Made by a program: the position numbers and the translations under genes | In this document: positions 20,501 to 26,171 of the stretch, piece by piece | Numbering within the stretch: position 1 is the stretch's first letter | How the letters are laid out: the number at the start of each line of letters is the position of its first letter | The notes under the pieces: model-generated | Seen by the model: only the letters and a program-made list of their open reading frames with translations | Told to the model about the DNA's origin: nothing | The model's database searches: none | IMG/VR virus record: IMGVR_UViG_3300023174_004443 | Span: 1-26,742 of that record | Source: a virus | Reading direction: 5' to 3' (one strand) | DNA: 26,742 bases

Positions 20501-22125
20501 CGCTCACAAGCAGCAACACGACAATCTCTAGCACGGGAGATATTACCCTTGGCACAGGATCAAACGTTGCTCGCCTCTCCTCAAGCGACGCTGTCTACAG
20601 GCTTTGGCTTGGCGCGACTACCGGATCAGCAGCACCGTTTAGCGTTACCAGTACAGGCTCTATTTCCGCATCCGCAGGAATCATTGGTGGTTTTACGCTC
20701 AGTTCAACGTCGCTTACCGCAGGAACTGGATCAACGGCAGTTGGCCTTTTGCCTGGTTCTTATCCATTCTTTGCCGGTAGTAGCACTGGGTCGACTGCTC
20801 CATTCAGGGTCGGCAACGCAGGAGACCTTACAGCAACTAACGTCACAATTGTCGGAACAGACAGCACTGCGGTTACCACTACCCCGTCTGGAACTATGAC
20901 TACGGGAAAATTAACTCTCCAGCCAAGCACAAGTCAGGCTGCTTCGCTTATATTTACTGATGGTACGCTTGTTAAAACTGGAACATTCTCCGCAACAAGA
21001 AACAGCACAACCGGAAATGTCGTGGTTACATACACAGCAAGCAGCGACATTCTTCTAGGAATGTTTGTTACTACTGCAAGCGCGACTGCCACTCTTGTTG
21101 CAACAAATGCAAAAATTATTGCTGTTACTCCTGGTGCAAGTTTTACTTACCAGATGCCGACTGGAACTTCGGTCACCGGAAACCTCACGGGTTTTACTCT
21201 ATACAAAAGCCTGATTATGCTTGGTGGTGGAATAACCAGGTTTCAACAAACAACAACTGACGCTGGTGCCGTTGCTACTGGATCATTAATTCTTGGAAAC
21301 AACGATGGCCTTAACAATACTGGAACGGCTCAGTATGCAATTCCAGCAGACGGAGAGTTGGTATTTAATAGCACGGCTACTCCAAAGTATACTGGCGGCG
21401 GTAACCTTTATCAAAGTTCGCAAAACGTTCTTCGAACAAGCGGTGCATTTTCAATTGGTACAACCCTTGCAGTTGGATCAACAGTAACTCTTTCTGGAGA
21501 TGTCGATATCACCAGCACCACAGACGCATCATCAACCGTTGGATCCGGTGCTCTTTATGTTGCTGGCGGTATGTATGTCGCTAAAAAAACTTATCAAATC
21601 GGTAATTTTTATGCTAACTATGTAGATGTTGGAACATCAACAAACGACGATAGCGTGCTTATGACTATACCTTGGAGTTCAGGCTCAACTAACACTTATC
21701 CTTTGAGGTCTGTTCAATCCGCAGGTGTAGTCACTACAAGCGAAGGAGGATCTACCGGATCCCCATATGGCAACGCCTTAACTGCCAGAAGCGTATACAA
21801 ATTTGTTTCTCAAAGGGCGTACAAGGAAGAAATTCAAAATCTTTTAGACACTGAAGATATTCTTGAAGCGCAGCCAGTATCATATTATTCAAAAGGTTCC
21901 CGCGAAACTTTTGGTGATAAGGCACAAATAGAATATGGTTTTATTGTTGAAGACTTTGCCCCATTGAATAGCATTACCGATAAATACACCGTTAGGGATG
22001 CCGACGGTACGCCAATGACTGTCCAATACGATCTCCTGACCGTGCCAATCATTTCTGCCATGCGCTCTCTGAGGTCTAGGATTGTTGCGCTTGAGGCAAA
22101 GATTGCAAGGCTGGAAAACGCCTAA
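14509..22125 (+). CDS. Fused tail hub and fibre protein with C-terminal S74 chaperone
   Basis: This 2,538-residue protein should sit at the tail tip and bind the host. GGAGAG lies 5 bases before the ATG, 14 bases after the tape-measure stop. Residues 1-170 resemble a siphophage tail-hub N-terminus (a WGG...V...C-DYT-LLDELI pattern). A fibronectin-like segment follows near 173-290, hub sequence near 343-406, and a jelly-roll insert at 412-566 that resembles carbohydrate-binding modules. A second fibronectin-like segment lies near 625-734 and hub sequence resumes at 730-858. Two fibronectin type III domains (about 860-974 and 980-1084) lead to an ISGAQIASATITDANVG stalk, then nine fibre repeats (about 1240-2116) with an insert at 1463-1638. 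After more beta-rich sequence, an S74 intramolecular chaperone starts at S2434 with K2439 as the probable Ser/Lys pair. The layout resembles a lambda J-type tip protein fused to a fibre. The call is firm; the sugar-binding role is inferred. Confidence 0.92.
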   Translation: MPNQIRVLMQYRPGYPQTSTAIQEEIWIDVSKRVDYQSLQWEQQATEQNTALRFDIFTMLNLSTTRYDDYASWGTSGNGLDAYTQTSLGMVDAINDPSFFIDIANRTEVKVQEWALVSGHYEVVRTLWGGVVSSVDTERQGDAFVVQRVECADYTALLDELIIRDYNAPTVSAALGERPTISGLTTEVIAGGLTLTAGPYTFRVVAYNAANEIVEIFTHVSQNLTATDIDPPGISDPELRTIRLNWSTVAGATYYKVFAKSGIGVKDMYYKATVTSPTATYSLSTAPAVAGELSPEDKVQKGSIDVDIISGSSDPANANYKGIFNGLDPDLDPGIDNQTSYVETAKKLNDGTPDPEKSYRFSPTLETGVVLTSPFGGKTLKQALNIIIEKTGGVFWVDANKDLHYTNKQARELVENPRFESSPASSGYSLAGGHSILQDRGPYGYGRALVASSGATTAESQTSAIPVTANQYYFARVKGWAKTNFSLDWDAELRFYSNVGGTTQVGSSYKLERNISFDSTDDGRWCKAWAMARAGATAVTARIVFMKKRNGGDEVAWTDFSVVKVTGSMGFSDSPSETAYALPMKSFETPKAPRSASKVANRLLVYGVYKDANNPSELESVETDISLTLRKVAAGTLAAGKYYVRVVATVGTTEIICKYATETITDQDVIDGNRELYASWAAVTGASSYKIYVGTKRFAMRLKATQAGTTLSIQSPAAGGAAISTEPSVYYYKVFDFAPGIWEAGGKIIEAAINDSLVDNDDKASTRALSFWEEKGIAERTWEFDTFETEVPMVGEVIPFVWIADDTAEPLMVKGIKAKLLGDRVYYTVTVGDDPLLTKRGVTQIFADMQAATARLNDTIAPEAPQSLSVTAPVGALLQTPDGVTRATVTAQWTPSPEDDFAHYSVEYGYDENFTEVQRANVSQTSDSQSASTGIKANVVHTFQAEPGKKLYYRVAAIDNTNNKSPWSSDEIDLPQDITPCDPPYNALVSPGLKSNTVTWQFDFYNPESPLINRGNSDFARFRVYRRVHNTGAYAVIAETSATQYVDTDFANYSAGYNYAVTSLDRTGNQSGVPGNGGATGVAYNTASNVPSKIDGGVDITTASISGAQIASATITDANVGSLSATKITAGTLSISTGMTIATNGTAALPQFEVDKDGLTVRNNSGNVVLQVNGATSTLNANYINVTNLAASEVTVGTGNSVVRVGNYPNSTSPTFQGIWGGNANPSSAAFTLNTSGILTATSASISGSVSASSGAIGGWAIDSDKIYKATAVSPYITGIYTGTSASSGLTFFAGAATSTGTSAAFSVTNAGAVTATNANISGTISASAGQIGGFTIASDRITNLGTTKYAGIIDTAADSGLAFFAGATSTAGTGAVFSVTNAGALAATSASITGSVTANSGAIGGWIVEADKIYNSSSNSRYVGLKSTSSSTGLAIFAGADSSGGANSAFSVTNSGAVVATNISVLGGDVVIGKQGPSIASLAKDSVGIVTVITSTAHEYTAGSKILIDVESGTYQNDVWANGYKTVLPDGITSTQLKYDSGTSGAITTVSVIGHLYNGSQMAVGGDGGIAAAWMTINNKLSIKSPTTGADIIAVGADGVTINANFLNAGSIALGGLDNGSNYAITSTNFNVTKTGALTAASADITGSVTATSGSIGGWSVDSSRIYNALASSPYIAGVQGSSTSTGVAFFAGGTSSTGATAAFKVTNDGALTATSASITGVVTATSGSFTGTISASAGQIGGWTISSDRITNLGATKYAGIIDTATDNGLAFFAGATSTAGTGAVFSVTNEGALTATSASVTGTISTSNITATGGFIGGWSLSSTSLTGGNTTIASAGDITLGTGENVARLSSSNAAYRLWLGGSTASTAPFRVTSTGEMTATSASITGTVSTNNITATGGFIGGWSLTSTSLTNYGGSTGQYAGILDTDATGLAFFAGATTSTGTGAQFSVTNAGALTATGATISGAVTATSGSFNGSITANAGSIGGWSLTSTSLTSSNTTISSTGDITLGTGSNVARLSSSDAVYRLWLGATTGSAAPFSVTSTGSISASAGIIGGFTLSSTSLTAGTGSTAVGLLPGSYPFFAGSSTGSTAPFRVGNAGDLTATNVTIVGTDSTAVTTTPSGTMTTGKLTLQPSTSQAASLIFTDGTLVKTGTFSATRNSTTGNVVVTYTASSDILLGMFVTTASATATLVATNAKIIAVTPGASFTYQMPTGTSVTGNLTGFTLYKSLIMLGGGITRFQQTTTDAGAVATGSLILGNNDGLNNTGTAQYAIPADGELVFNSTATPKYTGGGNLYQSSQNVLRTSGAFSIGTTLAVGSTVTLSGDVDITSTTDASSTVGSGALYVAGGMYVAKKTYQIGNFYANYVDVGTSTNDDSVLMTIPWSSGSTNTYPLRSVQSAGVVTTSEGGSTGSPYGNALTARSVYKFVSQRAYKEEIQNLLDTEDILEAQPVSYYSKGSRETFGDKAQIEYGFIVEDFAPLNSITDKYTVRDADGTPMTVQYDLLTVPIISAMRSLRSRIVALEAKIARLENA
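15742..16206 (+). other. Carbohydrate-binding-module-like insert in the tail hub
   Basis: Residues about 412-566 begin with ELVENPRFESS and end with VAWTDFSVVKV. Start and end motifs of this kind, enclosing about 150 residues of beta strands, are typical of CBM4/9-like jelly rolls. The segment interrupts hub sequence that continues on both sides, so it is likely a surface insert. Glycan binding is inferred from fold resemblance only. Confidence 0.55.
17085..17760 (+). other. Pair of fibronectin type III domains
   Basis: Residues about 860-974 start with APEAPQSLSV, continue through a Trp-centred strand (TAQWTPSPEDDFAHYSVEY) and end with YYRVAAIDNTNNKSPWS. Residues 980-1084 repeat the pattern (PPYNALVSPG, TVTWQFDF, YNYAVTSLDRTGNQS). 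These are standard signatures of phage-tail fibronectin domains, which usually act as spacers or help attachment. Confidence 0.8.
18226..20856 (+). repeat. Nine-unit tail-fibre repeat array
   Basis: Inside the hub/fibre gene, nine units of roughly 65-85 codons begin near 18241, 18457, 18671, 19430, 19651, 19898, 20155, 20392 and 20656. Each opens with a TSASITG-S-like strand, then an IGGW or IGGF turn, and ends with a FSVTNAGALTA-like strand. There are two unit types: seven carry an FFAGA-like core (IFAGA in unit 3), and units 6 and 8 carry GDITLGTG and YRLWLG instead. A 41-base stretch at 18610-18650 recurs without mismatch at 19840-19880, showing recent duplication or conversion. The array probably forms a trimeric beta-rich shaft. 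Confidence 0.85.
21808..22122 (+). other. S74 self-cleaving intramolecular chaperone domain
   Basis: The last 105 residues begin SQRAYKEEIQNL and end in a leucine-rich coiled coil (LRSRIVALEAKIARLENA). The S-x4-K spacing (S2434, K2439) equals the catalytic Ser/Lys pair of endosialidase-type S74 chaperones. A YGFIVEDFAP motif typical of the family follows. These domains trimerise, fold the fibre and then cut themselves off, so cleavage is predicted just before S2434. Confidence 0.88.
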
Positions 22126-22129
22126 GCCG

Positions 22130-22158
22130 TTGAGTAGTTTTGTTACATCGTGTATGAT
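22130..22158 (+). promoter_or_regulatory. Probable sigma-70-like promoter for the lysis genes
   Basis: TTGAGT at 22130-22135 and TATGAT at 22153-22158 are separated by exactly 17 bases, matching the consensus at 4/6 and 5/6 positions. They lie in the only sizeable gap of the forward block (22126-22199), directly before the peptidase gene. The leader would be about 35 bases and contains the AGGTAGG ribosome site. No experimental support. Confidence 0.6.
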
Positions 22159-22199
22159 ATGCCACATCAGCGGGGGACAACCCGGAAAGGTAGGAAACC

Positions 22200-22976
22200 A
22201 TGAAGTACAAGGTTAAGAGTCAGTTGGACCACGAAGAGAAGGGCGGCATTCTTGACGACTGCGGCCCATCAAGTATAGCCGCATGCGTGTCATGGGCGTT
22301 TAAGTACGCTCCGGGCAAGGATTTCTCTGCTGCGGACGGCATCAAGGCTAAGTTTGAGGCCACCGGCCAGGTGGACAAGCAGGGCGTAAGCGACAATGGC
22401 TCAACTCTTGCTCAGTTGCTTCTTACGGCAAGAAAACTTGGCGCCGAAGCGCGCTGGGCAAAAGATTGGAACGATGTCATCAACTCCGCTAAGGCCGGTG
22501 CGGCTTTGGGCGTGTGGGTTGAGCAGCCGGCTGGTTACCCTAAGGGTCTGGAAGTTTCCGCATGGCATGCAAAGTGGGAGCGCTGGTGGTGGGTCAAGCA
22601 AAAGCAACCTACCCGCACGTATGGCCACATGACTTCAGCCGTGTACGACCCAATTGACGGCTGGCAGTGGGCGTGCCCAACGCGATCCGGCAAGGGTGCT
22701 GAGCAGTTTGGCGTAAAGATTGACGAGAAGATTCTTCTCACTCTTGCTGACTCAAAGCGCGTGTCCAAGAAGGACAACGCCCCGGCGTTTAAGCACATCA
22801 TTATCATCACAGCGCCAAAGGGCTGGGTTGCTCCAGCGCCAGTGGCTCAGGCAGTAGCACCAGTTGCACCGGCACCAGTTGCTGCGGCTCCAGTTGCTCC
22901 AGCACCGCAGCCGGCGGCACCGGCAGCATCAGTACCGTGCTCACGCTGTGGCGGCACGGGCGTAGTAAAGCAGTAG
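22200..22976 (+). CDS. C39-like cysteine peptidase, probable endolysin
   Basis: This 258-residue protein begins with a papain-like C39 pattern. Q8 would form the oxyanion hole, C21 in DDCGPSS is the probable nucleophile, H143 in TYGHMTSAVYD the general base, and D150 in DPIDGW the third member. An Ala/Pro/Val-rich linker (about residues 209-246) leads to a C-terminal C-x2-C-x-G-x-G motif (C247, C250), which is half of a DnaJ-type zinc site. I see no signal peptide. Its place between the tail-tip gene and a holin-like gene suggests cell-wall peptide cleavage at lysis. A virion or host-directed peptidase is the alternative. AAAGGTAGG precedes the ATG. The fold call is good; the wall substrate is inferred. 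Confidence 0.75.
   Translation: MKYKVKSQLDHEEKGGILDDCGPSSIAACVSWAFKYAPGKDFSAADGIKAKFEATGQVDKQGVSDNGSTLAQLLLTARKLGAEARWAKDWNDVINSAKAGAALGVWVEQPAGYPKGLEVSAWHAKWERWWWVKQKQPTRTYGHMTSAVYDPIDGWQWACPTRSGKGAEQFGVKIDEKILLTLADSKRVSKKDNAPAFKHIIIITAPKGWVAPAPVAQAVAPVAPAPVAAAPVAPAPQPAAPAASVPCSRCGGTGVVKQ
22825..22940 (+). repeat. Ala/Pro-rich linker repeat in the peptidase gene
   Basis: Short units based on CCAGTTGC and GCACCAGTTGC recur and encode alternating APV/APA residues. The segment joins the peptidase domain to the small CxxCxGxG end and probably acts as an extended spacer. Such tracts vary in length between relatives. Confidence 0.7.
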
Positions 22977-22985
22977 GAGAACAGA

Positions 22986-23393
22986 ATGTTTGCAAAGATT
23001 AAGTGGATTTTTGATAACACTGGTATAGACGAGGCGCTTCTTGAAGCGTTTCGCGTTGGTCTTGCAACCGGTATTGCCGTGATGCTTGCCACCGGTGCTC
23101 CAATCCTTGACATGTCCGCGCAGGACTTCCGAACCGTTGCCTCGGGTGCCATTGCGGCAACCCTCCAGGTCATTGTTCGTGCCCTCAATCCAGAGGATAC
23201 GAAGTTTGGCGTTGGCAAGGCAAAGATTGCCCGCGAAGAGCAGGCAAGCACCGCGCACATTGCCGGTTCTGCCATTGATACCGATGGCGACGGCATTGCC
23301 GACCAGTTGGCTGGCAGCCTTGCCGGCGAGCAGGGTTGGATTGATGTTGACGGTGACGGCATCAATGACCTTGAAGAGGAGCCAAAGGCGTAA
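22986..23393 (+). CDS. Holin-like membrane protein with two DxDxDG calcium-loop motifs
   Basis: This 135-residue protein starts 9 bases after the peptidase stop, with AGGAG overlapping that stop codon. Residues about 19-41 and 47-68 form two moderately hydrophobic helices, a layout seen in small phage holins. Holins open the cytoplasmic membrane so that the endolysin reaches the wall. The C-terminal third is soluble and carries DTDGDGIAD (98-106) and DVDGDGIND (120-128) followed by LEEE. These are EF-hand or thrombospondin-3-like loops that usually bind calcium. That tail is odd for a holin and could regulate pore opening or have another job. The holin call rests on size, helices and position rather than a diagnostic motif. 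Confidence 0.68.
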   Translation: MFAKIKWIFDNTGIDEALLEAFRVGLATGIAVMLATGAPILDMSAQDFRTVASGAIAATLQVIVRALNPEDTKFGVGKAKIAREEQASTAHIAGSAIDTDGDGIADQLAGSLAGEQGWIDVDGDGINDLEEEPKA

Positions 23394-23395
23394 TC

Positions 23396-23908
23396 GTGGC
23401 GAAAGCCGCTAGTGATCGCCCCGATGTCTCGGTAGACTGGGTAGAAATTGACCAGGTTACCAATCATCCCGATAACCCTCGGGATGGAGACGTTGGGGCG
23501 ATTATTACTTCTATTAGCCAGAACGGCTGGTACGGTGTGCTTATTGCACAGAAATCAACTAACTTTGTGCTGGTCGGGAATCATCGACTCATGGCTGTTC
23601 GTCAACTTGGTTGGAAGCAAGTTCCTGTAATTTTCCTAGATGTTGATGACCGACGGGCACGCAACATTATGCTTGCGGACAACAGGGTTTCAGACAAAGC
23701 GGACTACAACGAAGACTCCCTTGCTGCGCTTCTGTCAGCAGCAGCGGCAGATGGAGACCTTTTGGCAACAGGCTACGACCAAGAGGAAGTGGACGCGCTT
23801 ATCGCCTCATCAATGGATACTGGCCCGCTAGACTCAGAGAAGATAGATAAGAAGTGCCCGCACTGCGGAAAGTCACTCAGTGGATCGGCTCGGAGTCGTC
23901 CTCGATAA
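23396..23908 (+). CDS. ParB-like nuclease-domain protein with a C-terminal CPHC motif
   Basis: The gene starts with GTG 2 bases after the holin-like stop, with AAAGG 7 bases upstream. The 170-residue product has the ParB/Srx N-terminal pattern: NHPDNPRDGDV, then SISQNGWYG, a GNHR motif (usually GHRR or GNHR in the fold), LGWKQVPVIFLDV and the ADNRVSD block. Phages carry many stand-alone ParB-like proteins, some nucleases and some linked to DNA modification, so the exact role is open. C154-P-H-C157 near the end is only half of a zinc ribbon, and the second Cys pair is missing. The last 32 bases overlap the convergent reverse gene. The domain call is solid; the function is unknown. Confidence 0.84.
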   Translation: MAKAASDRPDVSVDWVEIDQVTNHPDNPRDGDVGAIITSISQNGWYGVLIAQKSTNFVLVGNHRLMAVRQLGWKQVPVIFLDVDDRRARNIMLADNRVSDKADYNEDSLAALLSAAAADGDLLATGYDQEEVDALIASSMDTGPLDSEKIDKKCPHCGKSLSGSARSRPR

Positions 23909-24149
23909 TCGGGGCTAGGGCAGAGGCATCGGGCGGGGTAAAGCCAGCAGGAACGTCTACCCAGCGAATGCGCATCTCTCCGCTCTCGTCATCGTCAGTC
24001 ATTGTGCTGATGATAAACCGAGCAGCAGCCTCAAGGGCTCGCTCAGGGGAGGTTGCAGTGTCCTGGATGACGCCACCATAAAGCACGTGCCACTTGGCGT
24101 GTGCGGAACTGCCCGTGTAACGGATAACAATTTCCGTAGGGTGCTTCAT
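23877..24149 (-). CDS. Small acidic protein of unknown function
   Basis: I do not recognise this protein. From the chosen ATG at 24149 it has 90 residues: a beta-rich start (EIVIRYTG, KWHVLYGGVIQDT), an Ala-rich helix (ERALEAAARFIIS) and an acidic, Pro-containing tail. It is the last gene of the reverse block. The chosen start lies 4 bases after the upstream stop, with GAGG just before it, though the spacing is short. A TTG at 24185 or ATGs at 24179 and 24173 would add up to 12 residues and overlap the previous gene. Its end overlaps the ParB-like gene by 32 bases in convergent orientation. Confidence 0.68.
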   Translation of the reverse strand: MKHPTEIVIRYTGSSAHAKWHVLYGGVIQDTATSPERALEAAARFIISTMTDDDESGEMRIRWVDVPAGFTPPDASALAPIIEDDSEPIH

Positions 24150-24153
24150 GTCC

Positions 24154-24582
24154 TCAGAGTAAATCACTATCATCCTCATCTTCAATGTCGTCGCCTTCTA
24201 CAAGCGGCAACGGCGAGACGGGCCTGAGCGGGCAGGTTGCGTCCCAGCACTTTGGGTTCTTGTCGTTGTTCGCGCACGAGCGGCACATTGCGTCCACGGA
24301 ATTTCGGTACAGGGCAATCACCCTGGTTGAGGTGGCGTCTTTTACGGGCGCCTCTAAGACCCTTTTGAGCGTCAGGATGTCATTGTCCATGACAATAACC
24401 CGCTCGTAGTAAACATCGCGCAGCCGATTAAAGGTCATCTCAACGCCAAGGCTTGCAGCAACCTTCGCAAACGTATTAAAGGTCATCCCATATTTTACTA
24501 GGACCTTCGCTAAGACTTCGTTGAATTCCCTGTACGGTGCGGGGTTCTTCGCCTTGTGGGCGCTGACAACGTCCCGGATCAC
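24154..24582 (-). CDS. Four-cysteine, probable zinc-binding protein of the terminase operon
   Basis: This 142-residue protein starts with GTG immediately after the preceding stop codon, so translation is probably coupled. Residues 17-62 look helical and may include a helix-turn-helix (MTFNTFAKVAASLG, then TFNRLRDVYY). Residues 100-119 carry C100-x2-C103-x8-C112-x4-C117 followed by PL. This CxxC...CW...CPL pattern recurs in small phage proteins and should bind zinc. The C-terminus is very acidic (GDDIEDEDDSD). A DNA-binding or regulatory role fits, but no specific function can be given. Confidence 0.78.
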   Translation of the reverse strand: MIRDVVSAHKAKNPAPYREFNEVLAKVLVKYGMTFNTFAKVAASLGVEMTFNRLRDVYYERVIVMDNDILTLKRVLEAPVKDATSTRVIALYRNSVDAMCRSCANNDKNPKCWDATCPLRPVSPLPLVEGDDIEDEDDSDLL

Positions 24583-24750
24583 CTACTTGGTCTTCTTTTC
24601 GCCGCTTCCCTTTGAGGCCTCAGTGGCATCGTTTGTCGACTCGGCCTGAAGGCGGGCGACAATCTGCGTCAACTTATCAATCTCTAGGCGGAGCGCATCA
24701 ATCTCCATGGTCTGTGCGCCAATCTTCTTAAAAAGGTCTTCAACCGTCAT
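24583..24750 (-). CDS. Small coiled-coil protein (55 residues)
   Basis: This short gene starts with ATG overlapping the terminase stop (ATGA arrangement) and ends with TAG directly against the next GTG. GAGG lies 8 bases before the start. The product begins MTVEDLFKKIG and has a heptad-like segment (MEIDALRLEIDKLTQIVARL, residues 15-34), then a Ser/Thr/Lys tail ending GEKKTK. The segment is leucine-zipper-like, so it probably forms a dimer or binds a partner coiled coil. The exact stop-start joins on both sides argue strongly for a real gene. The function is unknown; a terminase accessory role is a guess from position. Confidence 0.78.
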   Translation of the reverse strand: MTVEDLFKKIGAQTMEIDALRLEIDKLTQIVARLQAESTNDATEASKGSGEKKTK

Positions 24751-26171
24751 CCTGCATACCTCGTTGCTGAGGTGAAGTAAAAGCCGACTCCACCCACATC
24801 TGCGGCATAGACCAGCGCGTCGACCATGTCGTCGTGCTCGCTATTGGGGAATCCTAGCATCTCAGACTCCAGCGCGCTGATACCCGGTCCTCCCCGAAGA
24901 TGGAATACTTTTCCAGCCTCATAACGGGCGGCTAGGGCGCGAGCGCGGACCACCTTGTCGCGGTCCGGGCGGATAGGCCGAGCCGGGAGGCGAGTCTCGG
25001 ATAGCATTTCGCGCACAAACGTGCTCTGGTGCTGGACGGCTTCAATATTGACCGCCTCAAAGTTTCTCGGGCTGTCCATGTCGACATCCTGCTGTCCACG
25101 GAGGCCGACGTATCTGGCCGGCCAAAGCATCCGTGGGCCATTGGAGCCATCCACGATCGAGCCAGTCTTGTCCAGGCCCGTCAGCCACTGCTGGTGCCCC
25201 TGCACCAGTCGTTCACGGTAAGCCCCAACGACATACAGGTTCTTGTCTGCGTCCTCAACGATCTCCACTGCCGCCGTGTAGTCGGAGCGCTCGCTTGCCG
25301 ACGAAGCAAGGTCGACCCCAATCCTGCGGGCGCCAGCAGGGACGCGGTCCACATACTGAAGGAAGTCATAGCGAAAGATGTTGCCACCCATCTGGGTCAC
25401 GTCGTTCTGGTATTGAAGCGAGAAGATGGGTCCGCCAAGTTCTTCTTTTTTCTGAAGCAGTGCCTCTTCGGTGTACATCTCCGGCCAGAGCGGTCCGGAG
25501 TCTTCGAGGGAGCGCCGCTGGTAAGTCGGAACGCCTTTCCTAGTTAGTTCGGCGTAGAAGTCATCCTCGTGCCATCGAGTGCCGATATACCATCGCTTGG
25601 AGCCAGGAACAAGCATGGGGTCAACAACCTGCCAGTAGGTTTCGCTGGATTTCTGACGCTGAAGGGGAGTAGCGTTCTCCTTGATGCCAACCATGTCGTC
25701 CGCAAGGAGCACGTCGAGGCGGGCTCCAGGCTTAATCGAACCCACGCCGTCCGCAAAGCAGGTTGCGTCTTTACCAAGGTTAGTGCCCTTAATAGTCCAC
25801 ACTTCGTCGGTCCACTTCGTGCCGATTACGCCGTCCCTTGCCCACTCAAAAATCTCGGCAAAGCGTGGATGCTCTACAAGTGATCGAACGGCACGAGATC
25901 GCGCCAAGGCATCGGAGAGCACGGCGGTTAAGATACCTACACGAATCTGCCCCTTGTGGACGCCAATCAGCCGAGCGGCCCGGTGCAAAAGTTGCGTTGT
26001 CTTAGCATGGCCTCTGGGCATGAGCACCAGTGCGCGGTCATGGTCATTAAGGAACTGCTCCATCTCACGAAGGTGCTTGGGGAAAACAAGGTTGCCAATG
26101 TACTCGGCAAACGCTGCGTCAGACGTCTGTGCTTTCCGCCTCAACCACTCGCGGTACTCCTGGTTGTTCAT
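24747..26171 (-). CDS. terL: Terminase large subunit (packaging ATPase and nuclease)
   Basis: This motor pumps DNA into the capsid and cuts the concatemer. With the ATG at 26171 it has 474 residues. Walker A is MPRGHAKTT (51-59, K57) and Walker B is LDVLLADD (152-159). YIGTRWHEDD (195-204) fits the coupling region. The RNase-H-like nuclease starts with GVDLASS (D287) and ends with HDDMVDAL (H446, D447, D448, D451). An in-frame TTG at 26204 would add 11 residues, but AGGAGG sits 6 bases before the ATG, so I take the ATG. The gene starts 53 bases inside the small-subunit gene, which suggests coupled translation. All main motifs are intact. Confidence 0.97.
   Translation of the reverse strand: MNNQEYREWLRRKAQTSDAAFAEYIGNLVFPKHLREMEQFLNDHDRALVLMPRGHAKTTQLLHRAARLIGVHKGQIRVGILTAVLSDALARSRAVRSLVEHPRFAEIFEWARDGVIGTKWTDEVWTIKGTNLGKDATCFADGVGSIKPGARLDVLLADDMVGIKENATPLQRQKSSETYWQVVDPMLVPGSKRWYIGTRWHEDDFYAELTRKGVPTYQRRSLEDSGPLWPEMYTEEALLQKKEELGGPIFSLQYQNDVTQMGGNIFRYDFLQYVDRVPAGARRIGVDLASSASERSDYTAAVEIVEDADKNLYVVGAYRERLVQGHQQWLTGLDKTGSIVDGSNGPRMLWPARYVGLRGQQDVDMDSPRNFEAVNIEAVQHQSTFVREMLSETRLPARPIRPDRDKVVRARALAARYEAGKVFHLRGGPGISALESEMLGFPNSEHDDMVDALVYAADVGGVGFYFTSATRYAG

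Noticed and set aside
18226-20856. Possible CRISPR-like or regulatory DNA repeats
   Set aside because: The repeats differ in length, keep one reading frame and encode a regular protein motif, so they are fibre repeats.
23869-23890. Possible terminator hairpin between the convergent blocks
   Set aside because: Only a 5-base stem (CACTG/CAGTG) with a long loop and no T-run; too weak to call.
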